Below are positions 6,650 to 14,160 of a stretch of 22,346 nucleotides of DNA, in pieces. Origin of the DNA: Hallerella sp964397425 (GTDB lineage: Bacteria > Fibrobacterota > Fibrobacteria > Fibrobacterales > Fibrobacteraceae). Under the pieces are notes generated by a model that made no database searches, had not been told where the DNA came from, and worked only from the letters and a program-made list of their open reading frames with translations. The DNA is taken from assembly GCA_964397425.1 (NCBI GenBank), contig CAYNID010000020.1, positions 1 through 22,346 of the forward strand, in the 5' to 3' direction. The number at the start of each line of letters is the position of its first letter. Within the stretch, counting starts at the first letter, position 1. The position numbers were made by a program, and so were the translations under genes.

Positions 6650-9411
6650 CCTTTCGCCAGTTTTGTGTACATTTCCATCAACAGCGACACGCAGTCGCTT
6701 TCAGCCATTTTTTTGTCAAAGCCATACGCAGCCATCACGGCGGAATCGTTTTGCTGGTGCGCCTTGCGGAGTTCGGGAGGCATGGCGACTTCATCGTAGA
6801 GGTCGGCCAGGGAGCAATCGGGGTAGAGGGCGCGGGCGTCGAGGATGGCCTGGGCGGTTTGCTCAATTTTGGCTTTCTGTTCTTCTGTGGGATTGCACCA
6901 TGGAAAGTTGTTGTAGACGATGTCCTTGGAATAACGATAGCGCATCTCTAACCTGCCGCAGACCGTACGCATCCACGCCATGTGAACATTAGAGGTCAAA
7001 ACGCCGAAATGATACAGCGATGCACCGGGAATGATGAACACCAGATCACTACATAGCGTGTCAGGAGTCATAAGTCCCATTGGAACATAGCGACGTCGCT
7101 CGGAAGATACCTTGGGGACGAGCAAATATGTAGTTGTCGGCATGTTCTCCGTTTGAAACCTTGTCGGCATTGCAGCCATTTTTACAGTTGACGCACGTTT
7201 ACTGGAAGCTCTGAATTGTTTTACAGCTTCTACACGCTTTAAGCAATTGGGCATTTTGCGCAGTTCATTGGGCGGACAATTGCCCAGCCATAAGCAATAG
7301 CGTGGCTGCCTGTTGATGAACTCCTGAGAACCATACCAAGGCTTAAACCATTTCTCTGCCGATGGTTCGAGCCTCAAAAAATCCATCATTTCTTCACGAG
7401 TGAAAAGGTAATTACCATTATCGATCGGTTGATTTCCAATCCCAATCTCCGGCACGTCGCAGATGGGTTTGGAGCGGTTATCTACAAACACATCATCGGT
7501 ATCAACCAAATAGCCATTGATGTTGCGGACAATCTGCGGTCTGCCGTCAGTATAGATTACGCGGGGCGCATCATTGGGCGCAAAGCTGAATCCGACTATC
7601 ACACAATGAACGTGCGCCTTAATTGCAGCCTCGCTATCCCAGCGGAACGTGCGATGGGCAAAATCAATATGCACGCCGGCTTCAAACAGCGGTTTCCAGA
7701 GTAGCGCAACGCTTTCGCCCTGTGTGACAGAATTGGTAGACACAAGTGCCGCTCGAATTTCGGTGTCCTTCATCAGGTCAGTGGCTTTCTTGTACCAGCA
7801 GCACACATAGTCCAGATTACCCGCGTTCTTCCAGCCAGCAAACACAGCATTGACATCCGCTTTCTGCTCAGCGCCCATCAGGCGTGCGCCCACAAACGGC
7901 GGATTGCCCATGATGTAGTCAAGCTTGTCCTTCGGCACAACGCTTTCCCAATCTAAGCGCAGGGCGTTTCCCTCGACAATATTCGCGTAGCTCTTCAACG
8001 GCAAAAAGTCGAGGCTCATCTGCACGATTTCTTCGGTCTCTTTCATCATCTGGCTTTCGGCAATCCACAGGGCGGTTTTCGCCACGGTCACGGCAAAGTC
8101 GTTGATTTCCACGCCGTAAAACTGCCCGATAGACACCTGGATGGGGCTAAAGTCGCCGTCGCCAAACAAAACCTGCGCTTGGTTCAACTCGCGCAAAACC
8201 GCATTTTCCAGGCGCCGCAAAGAAATATACGTCTCCGTGAGGAAGTTGCCGCTGCCGCACGCCGGGTCCAAAAAGGTAAGCGTCGCCAGCTTCTTTTGAA
8301 ATTCCTGCAATTTGCTTTTGCGGACATTCGCCTGCTTCGCGCCCCTGATCGTTTCAAATTCCGCACGCAACGCGTCAAAAAACAGCGGGTCAATCACCCT
8401 GTGGATGTTTTCTATCGACGTATAATGCATTCCGCCGCTGCGACGCGTGTCGGGATTGAGCGTGCTTTCGAACAACGCGCCAAAAATCGTGGGGCTGATT
8501 TGGCTCCAGTCAAAGTCCGCGCTGGCCTTTTGCAACAGCAATTCGAGGATTTCGTCATTGAAATTCGGAATTTCGATGTTTTCCTCTTTGAAGAGTCCCC
8601 CATTCACATAAGGGAATTCCGAAAGAGCCTTTTCTTCGTAAGGGTCGCGGTCGCAAACGGGCGTGTCGAGGATTTTGAAGAGTTCAATCAAAGCCTTGCG
8701 GACATTCTTCGCTTCAAAATTTTTCAGGTAATCGTGGAACATCCCATGCCTGCCGAAAATATCCGCGTCTTCGGCATAAAGGCAAAAGACCAACCGCACA
8801 CAGAGCACGTTCAGGCTCATCAGGCTTTCGGGAGATTCGGGATTCCGGTATTGCTTCAACAAGGCGTTGTACAGCTTCCCGACCAGTTCACCCGCCTGCA
8901 AAGAAACATCCATTTCTTTCTGGACGTGTTCGTCGCCCTGATTCACCAAAAACTGCAACCGGTAATATTCCGCCGGGAGGTTTTCCAACAAAATCCGTTC
9001 CGGTTCGCCGCCCGGCTTTTCCATGTCGTAAACAAGAAACTCCGCGAAGTTGCAGGTCACAATCCAGCGCGGCCGCTTTGAATACGGGAGTTCCGCGGCA
9101 TAGCGTTTCGCCTGTTCAAACGGAGAAAGCAACGTCCCATCCGATTGCCGGATGCCTTTTTGCAAATCTTTCCCCAGGCCTTTTTGTTCAATCAAAACAT
9201 GAGTCGATGGAATAAAGCCGTCGATAAAAGAAGCGTGATCCAACTGGACCGCATCTTCGAACGAGATGTACTCCGCGATGTTTTCAACACCGTAAACGTG
9301 TTCGAGCAAATCCATCCAGAATTTTTGGGATTCTCCCTTTTCGTAACCCCTGCCTTTCCAGTATTCGGCAAATTTTTTAGCGGCGATTTTCTGTTCTGTA
9401 GCGGTCTTCAT
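6646..9411 (-). CDS. MmeI-type fused restriction endonuclease/adenine methyltransferase
   Basis: This 921-residue protein matches the MmeI (type IIL) architecture. The N-terminal nuclease has D64 and E75-Q-K77, an intact PD-(D/E)XK pattern. A helical spacer follows. The gamma-class N6-adenine methyltransferase has motif I LDPACGSGNFL at 381-391 and motif IV NPPF at 503-506. The target-recognition region lies around 620-830, then a helical C-terminus. In this family one chain both methylates its asymmetric site and cuts at a distance. No separate specificity or nuclease gene is nearby. The ATG at 9411 has GGGAGG five bases upstream; a TTG directly before it is less likely. It has no assigned promoter. 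Confidence 0.9.
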   Translation of the reverse strand: MKTATEQKIAAKKFAEYWKGRGYEKGESQKFWMDLLEHVYGVENIAEYISFEDAVQLDHASFIDGFIPSTHVLIEQKGLGKDLQKGIRQSDGTLLSPFEQAKRYAAELPYSKRPRWIVTCNFAEFLVYDMEKPGGEPERILLENLPAEYYRLQFLVNQGDEHVQKEMDVSLQAGELVGKLYNALLKQYRNPESPESLMSLNVLCVRLVFCLYAEDADIFGRHGMFHDYLKNFEAKNVRKALIELFKILDTPVCDRDPYEEKALSEFPYVNGGLFKEENIEIPNFNDEILELLLQKASADFDWSQISPTIFGALFESTLNPDTRRSGGMHYTSIENIHRVIDPLFFDALRAEFETIRGAKQANVRKSKLQEFQKKLATLTFLDPACGSGNFLTETYISLRRLENAVLRELNQAQVLFGDGDFSPIQVSIGQFYGVEINDFAVTVAKTALWIAESQMMKETEEIVQMSLDFLPLKSYANIVEGNALRLDWESVVPKDKLDYIMGNPPFVGARLMGAEQKADVNAVFAGWKNAGNLDYVCCWYKKATDLMKDTEIRAALVSTNSVTQGESVALLWKPLFEAGVHIDFAHRTFRWDSEAAIKAHVHCVIVGFSFAPNDAPRVIYTDGRPQIVRNINGYLVDTDDVFVDNRSKPICDVPEIGIGNQPIDNGNYLFTREEMMDFLRLEPSAEKWFKPWYGSQEFINRQPRYCLWLGNCPPNELRKMPNCLKRVEAVKQFRASSKRASTVKMAAMPTRFQTENMPTTTYLLVPKVSSERRRYVPMGLMTPDTLCSDLVFIIPGASLYHFGVLTSNVHMAWMRTVCGRLEMRYRYSKDIVYNNFPWCNPTEEQKAKIEQTAQAILDARALYPDCSLADLYDEVAMPPELRKAHQQNDSAVMAAYGFDKKMAESDCVSLLMEMYTKLAKG

Positions 9412-9480
9412 CAAGGCCTCCCTTCGCCAAAAGTAAATTTCTTCGCTTCAAAAGACGCGTGGAATCCGCCAAAAGGCAAC

Positions 9481-9650
9481 AAAAAAGGCATCCATTCGGG
9501 TTTCTACGCTCGAAGCTACTCTTTTTGAAAAAAATAGCCCTCCTTTCTCGTCTGTTTTTCAGGGTCTAAAGACCGGGCATAAACATCGGAAAAAGAGTTC
9601 GGAGCTGATTGAATCTTGTTAGATCGGGCATAACTACCGAAGGATGCCTT
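9481..9650 (-). ncRNA. ssrS: Structured RNA, 6S-like candidate
   Basis: A promoter directs a minus-strand transcript starting near 9648. The ends pair: GGCATCC-TTCGG (9648-9637) with CCGAA-(T)-GGATGCC (9499-9487), followed at once by six Ts. Inside, a second stem pairs ACTCTTTTT with AAAAAGAGT, separated from the first by a wide asymmetric bubble with a small hairpin (GCTTCGAGC) on its 3' side. Length (about 168 bases), closing stem, central bubble and position downstream of zapA on the same strand all fit 6S RNA, which binds RNA polymerase holoenzyme. No sequence consensus could be tested, so another structured RNA is possible. It overlaps a 67-codon frame judged spurious. Confidence 0.5.
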
Positions 9651-9654
9651 TAAC

Positions 9655-9683
9655 AATATATTCTGTAAATATTTAAAGGGCAA
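9655..9683 (-). promoter_or_regulatory. Promoter of the zapA-downstream RNA
   Basis: On the minus strand TTGCCC (9683-9678) and TATATT (9660-9655) are 17 bases apart. The predicted start, seven bases on, is the G that opens the closing stem of the RNA at 9648. Confidence 0.6.
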
Positions 9684-9689
9684 TATGGG

Positions 9690-9714
9690 AACGTCTTTTT
9701 TAAGACGTTTTTTT
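9690..9714 (+). terminator. Terminator-like hairpin of plus polarity, between zapA and the RNA gene
   Basis: AACGTCTT (9690-9697) and AAGACGTT (9702-9709) form an 8-bp stem with a four-T loop and seven Ts after it on the plus strand. It starts two bases beyond the zapA stop. In the zapA direction the T-run is missing, so it suits a plus-strand transcript although no plus-strand gene lies upstream. Confidence 0.5.
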
Positions 9715-9715
9715 G

Positions 9716-10057
9716 TCACTCCTGTGTCAGATGTGACGCAGATTGCAACTTGGAAAGTTCGGCATCGAGCATGTCGGCAAGAATCCGGGAGACTTTCTGG
9801 CTTTCCAGAAAATATTCCTTGTAACGGGCGTGGCGACGGCGCATGTCGAACAATTCCGACGTAATGTCCATCGCCATCAGCAGCATTTGCTTGCGCATGT
9901 CCATCCGGGCGTCGGAGCGGACGTGCGCCTGGACTTTTTGCGAAACATAGTCGACAATGGCCGACAGTTCCGCATCGGTCAAATCCGTTTGAATTTGAAA
10001 GCGGTCATTGCCGATTTCGACCCGGGCCGTGTGCAAGGATAAATCTGGAGTGTCCAT
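9716..10057 (-). CDS. zapA: Cell division protein ZapA
   Basis: This 113-residue protein fits ZapA, which binds and cross-links FtsZ filaments at the division ring. The N-terminal part (VEIGNDRFQI, DAELSAIVDYVSQKV) matches the small globular domain. The rest (about 55-105) is a long charged helix suited to coiled-coil dimerisation (MLLMAMDITSELFDMRRR). Length is normal for the family. It lies 56 bases downstream of a coiled-coil gene on the same strand, probably its partner. Candidate AAGGA lies rather far from the ATG. Confidence 0.85.
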   Translation of the reverse strand: MDTPDLSLHTARVEIGNDRFQIQTDLTDAELSAIVDYVSQKVQAHVRSDARMDMRKQMLLMAMDITSELFDMRRRHARYKEYFLESQKVSRILADMLDAELSKLQSASHLTQE

Positions 10058-10113
10058 TGTCCGCTATCCGTCCTTCATTCCAACGCCAAATGAATCGGTG
10101 GCTGCAAACCACC

Positions 10114-10656
10114 TCAGTCGAAAAAATCCACTTGCGCCGAGCCTCCCTGCGGCGGATTTGGCTGACGTTCTTCGGCAGGTTCTGCGACCGGGGAAGTTTC
10201 CGGCGATTGCACCGGAATTTCGGTGCCCAGTTCACTTTCAATTGTCGAAAGGAGATCCTGGAATTTTTCCTGGGCGCTCTGGATTTCCGAGCTCTGCTCG
10301 TTCACCACGTTGTCGAGTTCGGCGAGCTTCGCGTCCTTGCCGGAAAGTTCTTCTTTCAGCGAGCCCAATTCCAATTTGCATTGGGAAAGTTCCGTTTGCA
10401 AATCGCCAATCGCCGCGTCGCGGGAGGCGACTTCCTGCCGGACGTTTTCCAGTTCCGAGGCCCTTTCGTTCAAAGACGTTTTAGACTCTTCGAGTTCGGC
10501 TTCCTTTTCCGCCAGCCGTTTTTGAAGCGCTTCGACTTCTGCCGTTTTTTCGGCGACCGTCCTGTCGGCGGCGGCCTTTTCATTTTTGATTCGACGAAGG
10601 GCTTCTAACATCGATTCTATCTTTTTGGAAAGCACATCCAGGTTTTCTAAATTCAT
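10114..10656 (-). CDS. Coiled-coil protein, ZapB-like
   Basis: This 180-residue protein is almost wholly coiled coil (about 1-145), with heptads rich in Glu, Lys, Ala and Leu from MNLENLDVLSKKIESMLEAL onward. The tail is disordered and rich in Pro and Glu (QSPETSPVAEPAEE) and ends VDFFD. The start at 10656 has AAGGAG six bases upstream. It resembles ZapB/FtsB-type division helpers only in composition and in its position just upstream of zapA; ZapB proper is shorter (about 80 residues). A role with ZapA is inferred from context. The acidic end could be a binding motif. Confidence 0.7.
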   Translation of the reverse strand: MNLENLDVLSKKIESMLEALRRIKNEKAAADRTVAEKTAEVEALQKRLAEKEAELEESKTSLNERASELENVRQEVASRDAAIGDLQTELSQCKLELGSLKEELSGKDAKLAELDNVVNEQSSEIQSAQEKFQDLLSTIESELGTEIPVQSPETSPVAEPAEERQPNPPQGGSAQVDFFD

Positions 10657-10670
10657 TGCAAAACTCCTTT

Positions 10671-10694
10671 GGCACGACACCCCATCGCCGTGCC
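10671..10694 (-). promoter_or_regulatory. Leader hairpin just before the coiled-coil gene's ribosome site
   Basis: GGCACG and CGTGCC form a perfect six-base stem around a 12-base loop, followed by AAAGGAG and the start codon. A TATATT-like minus 10 box lies upstream near 10700-10706. The hairpin would sit in the 5' leader and could affect initiation or message stability. Confidence 0.4.
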
Positions 10695-10715
10695 TTTCAA
10701 ATATATAAAATCCCA

Positions 10716-10749
10716 TTCTCCGGATGCGAAAATTTTTACACCCGGAGAA
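10716..10749 (-). terminator. Hairpin after the TraB-family gene
   Basis: TTCTCCGG (minus strand, from 10749) pairs with CCGGAGAA (to 10716), about 8 bp plus wobble pairs, 16 bases after the TraB stop. The following run is only TGGGATTTT, so as a terminator it is imperfect. Confidence 0.45.
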
Positions 10750-10765
10750 AATCTTTTATGGTGAA

Positions 10766-11950
10766 TCAAAACGCCTTGTAAATCCCGACAAGGGCGATTA
10801 TCTTCCCCACGATTGCCGGGAATCCCGGCAGCAAGAAGCACAGAATGACACGCGTCACCCGGTTCTTCCACCAGCGGGAAACTTTCCAGATGTCTTCGGA
10901 AACGGTTTCGAATTCCGAAACGCGCGGCGGGCGCAAATACACCTGCACGAGCGCGACCAGAAATCCCACCCCGATGAGGGGCGTGAGCCCCGTAAACGGC
11001 GCAGCCACCAAGGCGGTCAAAATCGCAAGCGGATGCGCGCCTGCCACAATCGCGCCGAGCATGGCACCGCCACCGGTGAGCATCGCCCAGTTTAACGTCA
11101 ACTCGCCCGCTTTTTCCATTCCGGAACGGTATCCGACAAAAAGAATCGAAAGGATGATGGCCGCGGTGATAGACCAGCCGAGAATTTTGAACATCTTGGA
11201 CGGCGGCTTGATTTCACAAAGGGATTCTTCAGCGGGAAGCGGTTTGTCTTCTTCAATGATTTTGCGGATTCCCGCCACATGCCCCGCGCCGACAACCGCG
11301 AGGACCTTTTCCCCGGAGGCGTTCTTGATCCGGCTCGCCAAATAAGCGTCCCGCTCGTCGATGAGGACCGTTTTCACTTCGGGAAACTCTTTGCCGAATT
11401 CCTGCATCATCGCGCTCAAAGAATCCTGTTCCTTGATTTTGCGCAATTCTTCTTCGCTGACTTCCGTTTTGTCGAAAAGGCTCGCGAAAAGCGATGCTAT
11501 CAGGGAAAACTTGCGATACCACGGCGTACAGCTCCACGTCCGGCGAAGGGTCACTTTGATGTCGCGGTCCGCCAAAACGACCGGAATGTTTTCGGCTCGT
11601 GCCGTTTGAACCGCTCCGTAAAGTTCCGCTCCGGGGCGCACGCCCGTTTGAGCGCCCATCCTTTTTTGATAAGAGCCGAGCACCAGATTCGCCACAAGGG
11701 TTCCCAACAGACGATCCTTGACGATTTTCCGCAAATCGGTCCGTTTCCAGCTGTCGGGATCATCCAGCGATTTGAGCCTTCCCGCATCCAGTTCCACGCA
11801 AACGGTGTCCGGATGTTCCTGCGCAATCGTTTCGGCGACCAAATCTTTGGACTCGCGGGAAATATGCGCCGTTCCCACCAAGATGAATTCTTTTCCATCC
11901 GCGCGGCGGATCCGGTAAATATCAGAACTTTCACTCATAGGGCTAAACAT
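10766..11950 (-). CDS. TraB/PrgY (GumN-like) family membrane protein
   Basis: This 394-residue protein belongs to the TraB/PrgY family, relatives of a pheromone-shutdown protein of enterococci and of Tiki-type metalloproteases. The hallmark motifs are GTAHIS at 26-31, VCVELD at 50-55 and GAGHVAGI at 221-228. The soluble domain (1-240) is followed by several membrane helices (about 255-275, 285-345) and a hydrophobic end (375-394), as in PrgY-type members. The substrate is unknown. The start is uncertain: ATG at 11950 has AAAGGG at some distance, whereas ATG at 11938 has no ribosome site. That AAAGGG lies in the 3' arm of the acpP terminator. Confidence 0.85.
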   Translation of the reverse strand: MFSPMSESSDIYRIRRADGKEFILVGTAHISRESKDLVAETIAQEHPDTVCVELDAGRLKSLDDPDSWKRTDLRKIVKDRLLGTLVANLVLGSYQKRMGAQTGVRPGAELYGAVQTARAENIPVVLADRDIKVTLRRTWSCTPWYRKFSLIASLFASLFDKTEVSEEELRKIKEQDSLSAMMQEFGKEFPEVKTVLIDERDAYLASRIKNASGEKVLAVVGAGHVAGIRKIIEEDKPLPAEESLCEIKPPSKMFKILGWSITAAIILSILFVGYRSGMEKAGELTLNWAMLTGGGAMLGAIVAGAHPLAILTALVAAPFTGLTPLIGVGFLVALVQVYLRPPRVSEFETVSEDIWKVSRWWKNRVTRVILCFLLPGFPAIVGKIIALVGIYKAF

Positions 11951-11952
11951 AG

Positions 11953-12010
11953 AAAAACAGCCCTTTCGTCACGCTGTCTCCGGAGAGAAAAGCTTAACGA
12001 ACGGGCTGCT
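11953..12010 (-). terminator. Terminator after acpP, overlapping the TraB leader
   Basis: On the minus strand CAGCCC-GTTCGT pairs with ACGAA-AGGGCTG and five Ts follow. The hairpin begins about 20 bases after acpP. Its T-run ends two bases before the 11950 ATG, and its 3' arm contains that gene's only plausible ribosome site. Confidence 0.7.
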
Positions 12011-12028
12011 TTAGAACGGCTCGAAAAA

Positions 12029-12274
12029 TTACTTGTTGAGCTTGTTCTGAATGTAGGAAAGGACGTCGGAAACCTTGATGAACTTTTCGGCATCTTCATC
12101 GAGGATTTCGATATCGAATTCGTCTTCGAGGGCCATGACGAGTTCAACGCGGTCGAGGGAATCGGCACCGAGGTCGTTCACAAAAGAGGCTTCCGGAGTC
12201 ACATCTTCCGGTTTGACACCGAGCTTTTCTACGACAACGGCCGTGATTTTCTTGAGAAGTTCTTCTTCAGTCAT
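12029..12274 (-). CDS. acpP: Acyl carrier protein
   Basis: This 81-residue acidic protein carries growing fatty acyl chains on phosphopantetheine. The attachment serine is S39 in GADSLDRVELVMALEDEF. Flanking helices (VVEKLGVKPEDVTPEASF, EILDEDAEKFIKVSDVLSYI) and length are as expected. The ATG has GGAG eight bases upstream. It is the last gene of the fab cluster, 57 bases after fabG, with its own likely promoter and a terminator. Separate expression is typical because ACP is needed in large amounts. Confidence 0.97.
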   Translation of the reverse strand: MTEEELLKKITAVVVEKLGVKPEDVTPEASFVNDLGADSLDRVELVMALEDEFDIEILDEDAEKFIKVSDVLSYIQNKLNK

Positions 12275-12301
12275 TTTTTACTCCATTTGAGGTTTTAAGA
12301 T

Positions 12302-12329
12302 AAATTAGAAACTTTTTGCAAAATATCAA
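12302..12329 (-). promoter_or_regulatory. acpP: Probable acpP promoter
   Basis: On the minus strand TTGATA (12329-12324) and TAATTT (12307-12302) are 16 bases apart, in the gap just after the fabG stop. This would let acpP be transcribed above the level of the upstream genes. Confidence 0.45.
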
Positions 12330-12330
12330 G

Positions 12331-13071
12331 TCATGCGCCCAATCCGCCGTCAACACCGAGAACCTGTCCGGTGATATAGGCGGCTTCGTCGGACACTAAA
12401 AAGGCGACAGCGTTCGCAACGTCTTTCGTTTGGCCGATTCTTTGCGCAGGAATGGCGTTCTTGTATTTTTCAAGGGCTTCGGGGGCGATTTTCGCGGTCA
12501 TGTCCGTTTCGATGAATCCCGGAGCCACGGCGTTCACCGTGATGCCGCGTGCGGCAAATTCCATGGCATTCGTCTTGGTGAGACCGATGATGCCCGCTTT
12601 GGAAGCCGCGTAATTGGCCTGCCCGGCTTGCGCCCGGATACCGTTGATGCTCGCCATGTTCACAATGCGGCCCGTGCGGCGGCCCATCATGTGGCGCGCG
12701 ACAGCTCGGGTGCAGAGGAACGCTGAGCGGAGATTCACGCGGATGACGTCGTCAAAATCCGCATCCTTCATGCGCATCAGAAGACCGTCACGGGTAATGC
12801 CCGCATTGTTCACCAGAATGTCAATTTGTCCAAACGCGTCGAGAATCGCTTTGAACGTCATCGCGACCTGTTCGGCATCCGAAACGTCACAGGCGAAACT
12901 GCGGACTTCCGTTCCGGATTCCTGCGCAATCTGTTCTGCGACTTCCGGGCGTTCCTTTGTCGAAATGACGGCGACCTTCGCCCCTTGGACAGCAAGCGTT
13001 TTCGCAATTTCAAGCCCGATGCCCCGGGACGCTCCCGTGACAACGGCGACTTTACCTTTTAAATCAATCAT
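12331..13071 (-). CDS. fabG: 3-oxoacyl-[acyl-carrier-protein] reductase FabG
   Basis: This 246-residue short-chain dehydrogenase reduces 3-oxoacyl-ACP with NADPH in fatty acid elongation. The cofactor motif TGASRGIG is at 12-19, NNAG at 88-91, and the catalytic residues are S141, Y154 and K158 (NYAASKAG). The C-terminus (YITGQVLGVDGGLGA) is typical. The ATG at 13071 follows a GGTAAC run with a weak ribosome site. It lies seven bases after fabD and is surely co-transcribed with it. Confidence 0.97.
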   Translation of the reverse strand: MIDLKGKVAVVTGASRGIGLEIAKTLAVQGAKVAVISTKERPEVAEQIAQESGTEVRSFACDVSDAEQVAMTFKAILDAFGQIDILVNNAGITRDGLLMRMKDADFDDVIRVNLRSAFLCTRAVARHMMGRRTGRIVNMASINGIRAQAGQANYAASKAGIIGLTKTNAMEFAARGITVNAVAPGFIETDMTAKIAPEALEKYKNAIPAQRIGQTKDVANAVAFLVSDEAAYITGQVLGVDGGLGA

Positions 13072-13078
13072 TGTTACC

Positions 13079-14002
13079 TCAACCCTTAAGCGCCGAAATG
13101 GCTTCGACGGATTCCACCGCGGCGAACTTCACCGAGCGGTCGATTTTGCGTTCGAGTCCCGAAAGGACGTGTCCAACGCCGACTTCAACGCCACGGGAAA
13201 CATCCAGTTCGCGGATGGCGTAACTCATCGACTGGCTCCAGCGCACCGGACTTACCAGCTGACGGACAAGGAGCTCGCGAATTTCCGCACTGGACGAGAC
13301 GACACTCGCCGTCACGTTGGCGATGAGCGGCTTTTGCAAATCGTGAAATTCTGTTTTGGCAATCGCTTCGGCAAGGCCCGGCTGGGCGCTTTGCATGAGC
13401 GGACTGTGGAACGCGCCCGAAACCGAGAGAGGAACAGCCCGGACACCCGACGCACTGCAATTTTCGACCAGGGCGTTGACGGCAGCCACTTCGCCAGAAA
13501 CGACAATCTGGCCGGGGCAATTGAAATTCGCCGGGACGACGACTCCGGAGGATTTCACCGCATCGCAAAGTTCCTGGATTTTTTCTTCATCGACACCGAT
13601 GATTGCCGCCATGGCTCCGGGTTGAGTTTTACCCGCTTCGGCCATCAGCGTTCCGCGGAGACGGACGAGCTTCAAGCCGTCTTCGAACGAAAATCCCCCC
13701 GCGGCACAAATCGCGGAATATTCGCCGAGGGAATGCCCGGCGACAACGTCAAACGGAATGCCTTGAGCCTTGATGGCTTCAAAGACCATCATCGAAGACA
13801 CAAACAACGCGGGCTGGGTGTTCGCCGTCATTTTCAGCTCCTCTTCGGGGCCTTCGAACATCACTTTCGAAAGGGAAAATCCCAGAACGTCGTCCGCTTT
13901 TTGCAAAAGTTCTTTCGCCGGGGCAAATTCTTCGGAAAGAGCCTTTCCCATGCCCACGTATTGAGCGCCTTGACCCGGAAATACAAAGATAGTCTTCGAC
14001 AT
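13079..14002 (-). CDS. fabD: Malonyl-CoA:ACP transacylase FabD
   Basis: This 307-residue enzyme moves malonyl groups from CoA to ACP. It opens with IFVFPGQGAQYVGMGK, has the nucleophile S91 in GHSLGEY and the catalytic His in GAFHSPLM near residue 200. The ATG at 14002 has GGAG upstream; a longer frame to 14059 runs into the terminator region. The gene begins 39 bases after the plsX terminator, so it probably has its own promoter (TATCAT near 14016-14021). Confidence 0.96.
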   Translation of the reverse strand: MSKTIFVFPGQGAQYVGMGKALSEEFAPAKELLQKADDVLGFSLSKVMFEGPEEELKMTANTQPALFVSSMMVFEAIKAQGIPFDVVAGHSLGEYSAICAAGGFSFEDGLKLVRLRGTLMAEAGKTQPGAMAAIIGVDEEKIQELCDAVKSSGVVVPANFNCPGQIVVSGEVAAVNALVENCSASGVRAVPLSVSGAFHSPLMQSAQPGLAEAIAKTEFHDLQKPLIANVTASVVSSSAEIRELLVRQLVSPVRWSQSMSYAIRELDVSRGVEVGVGHVLSGLERKIDRSVKFAAVESVEAISALKG

Positions 14003-14040
14003 TGTTTTCTCCAAAATGATAATCTTATTTTGATGCAAGC

Positions 14041-14072
14041 AAAAAACGCCCGAAAGCAAAAGGCTTCGAGCG
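14041..14072 (-). terminator. Terminator between plsX and fabD
   Basis: On the minus strand CGCTCGAAG pairs with CTTTCGGGCG (about nine pairs, some G-U) around CCTTTTG, followed by six Ts. It lies about 90 bases after plsX and splits the lipid cluster into two transcription units. Confidence 0.8.
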
Positions 14073-14160
14073 CCATGTTAAACATCGATTCAACAAAGTT
14101 CCTGTTCTTTCCCTGCTTTCCGAGATGCGAATCGTCCAAAAGCAGAGAACGGATGGCATA

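Noticed and set aside
9516..9719. 67-codon minus-strand frame after zapA
   Set aside because: It overlaps the zapA stop, a promoter and most of the structured RNA. The repeated YARS in its translation comes from the direct repeat in the DNA.
11279..12298. 339-codon open frame on the plus strand
   Set aside because: It spans antisense to the TraB-family gene, a terminator and acpP, and shows no family features.
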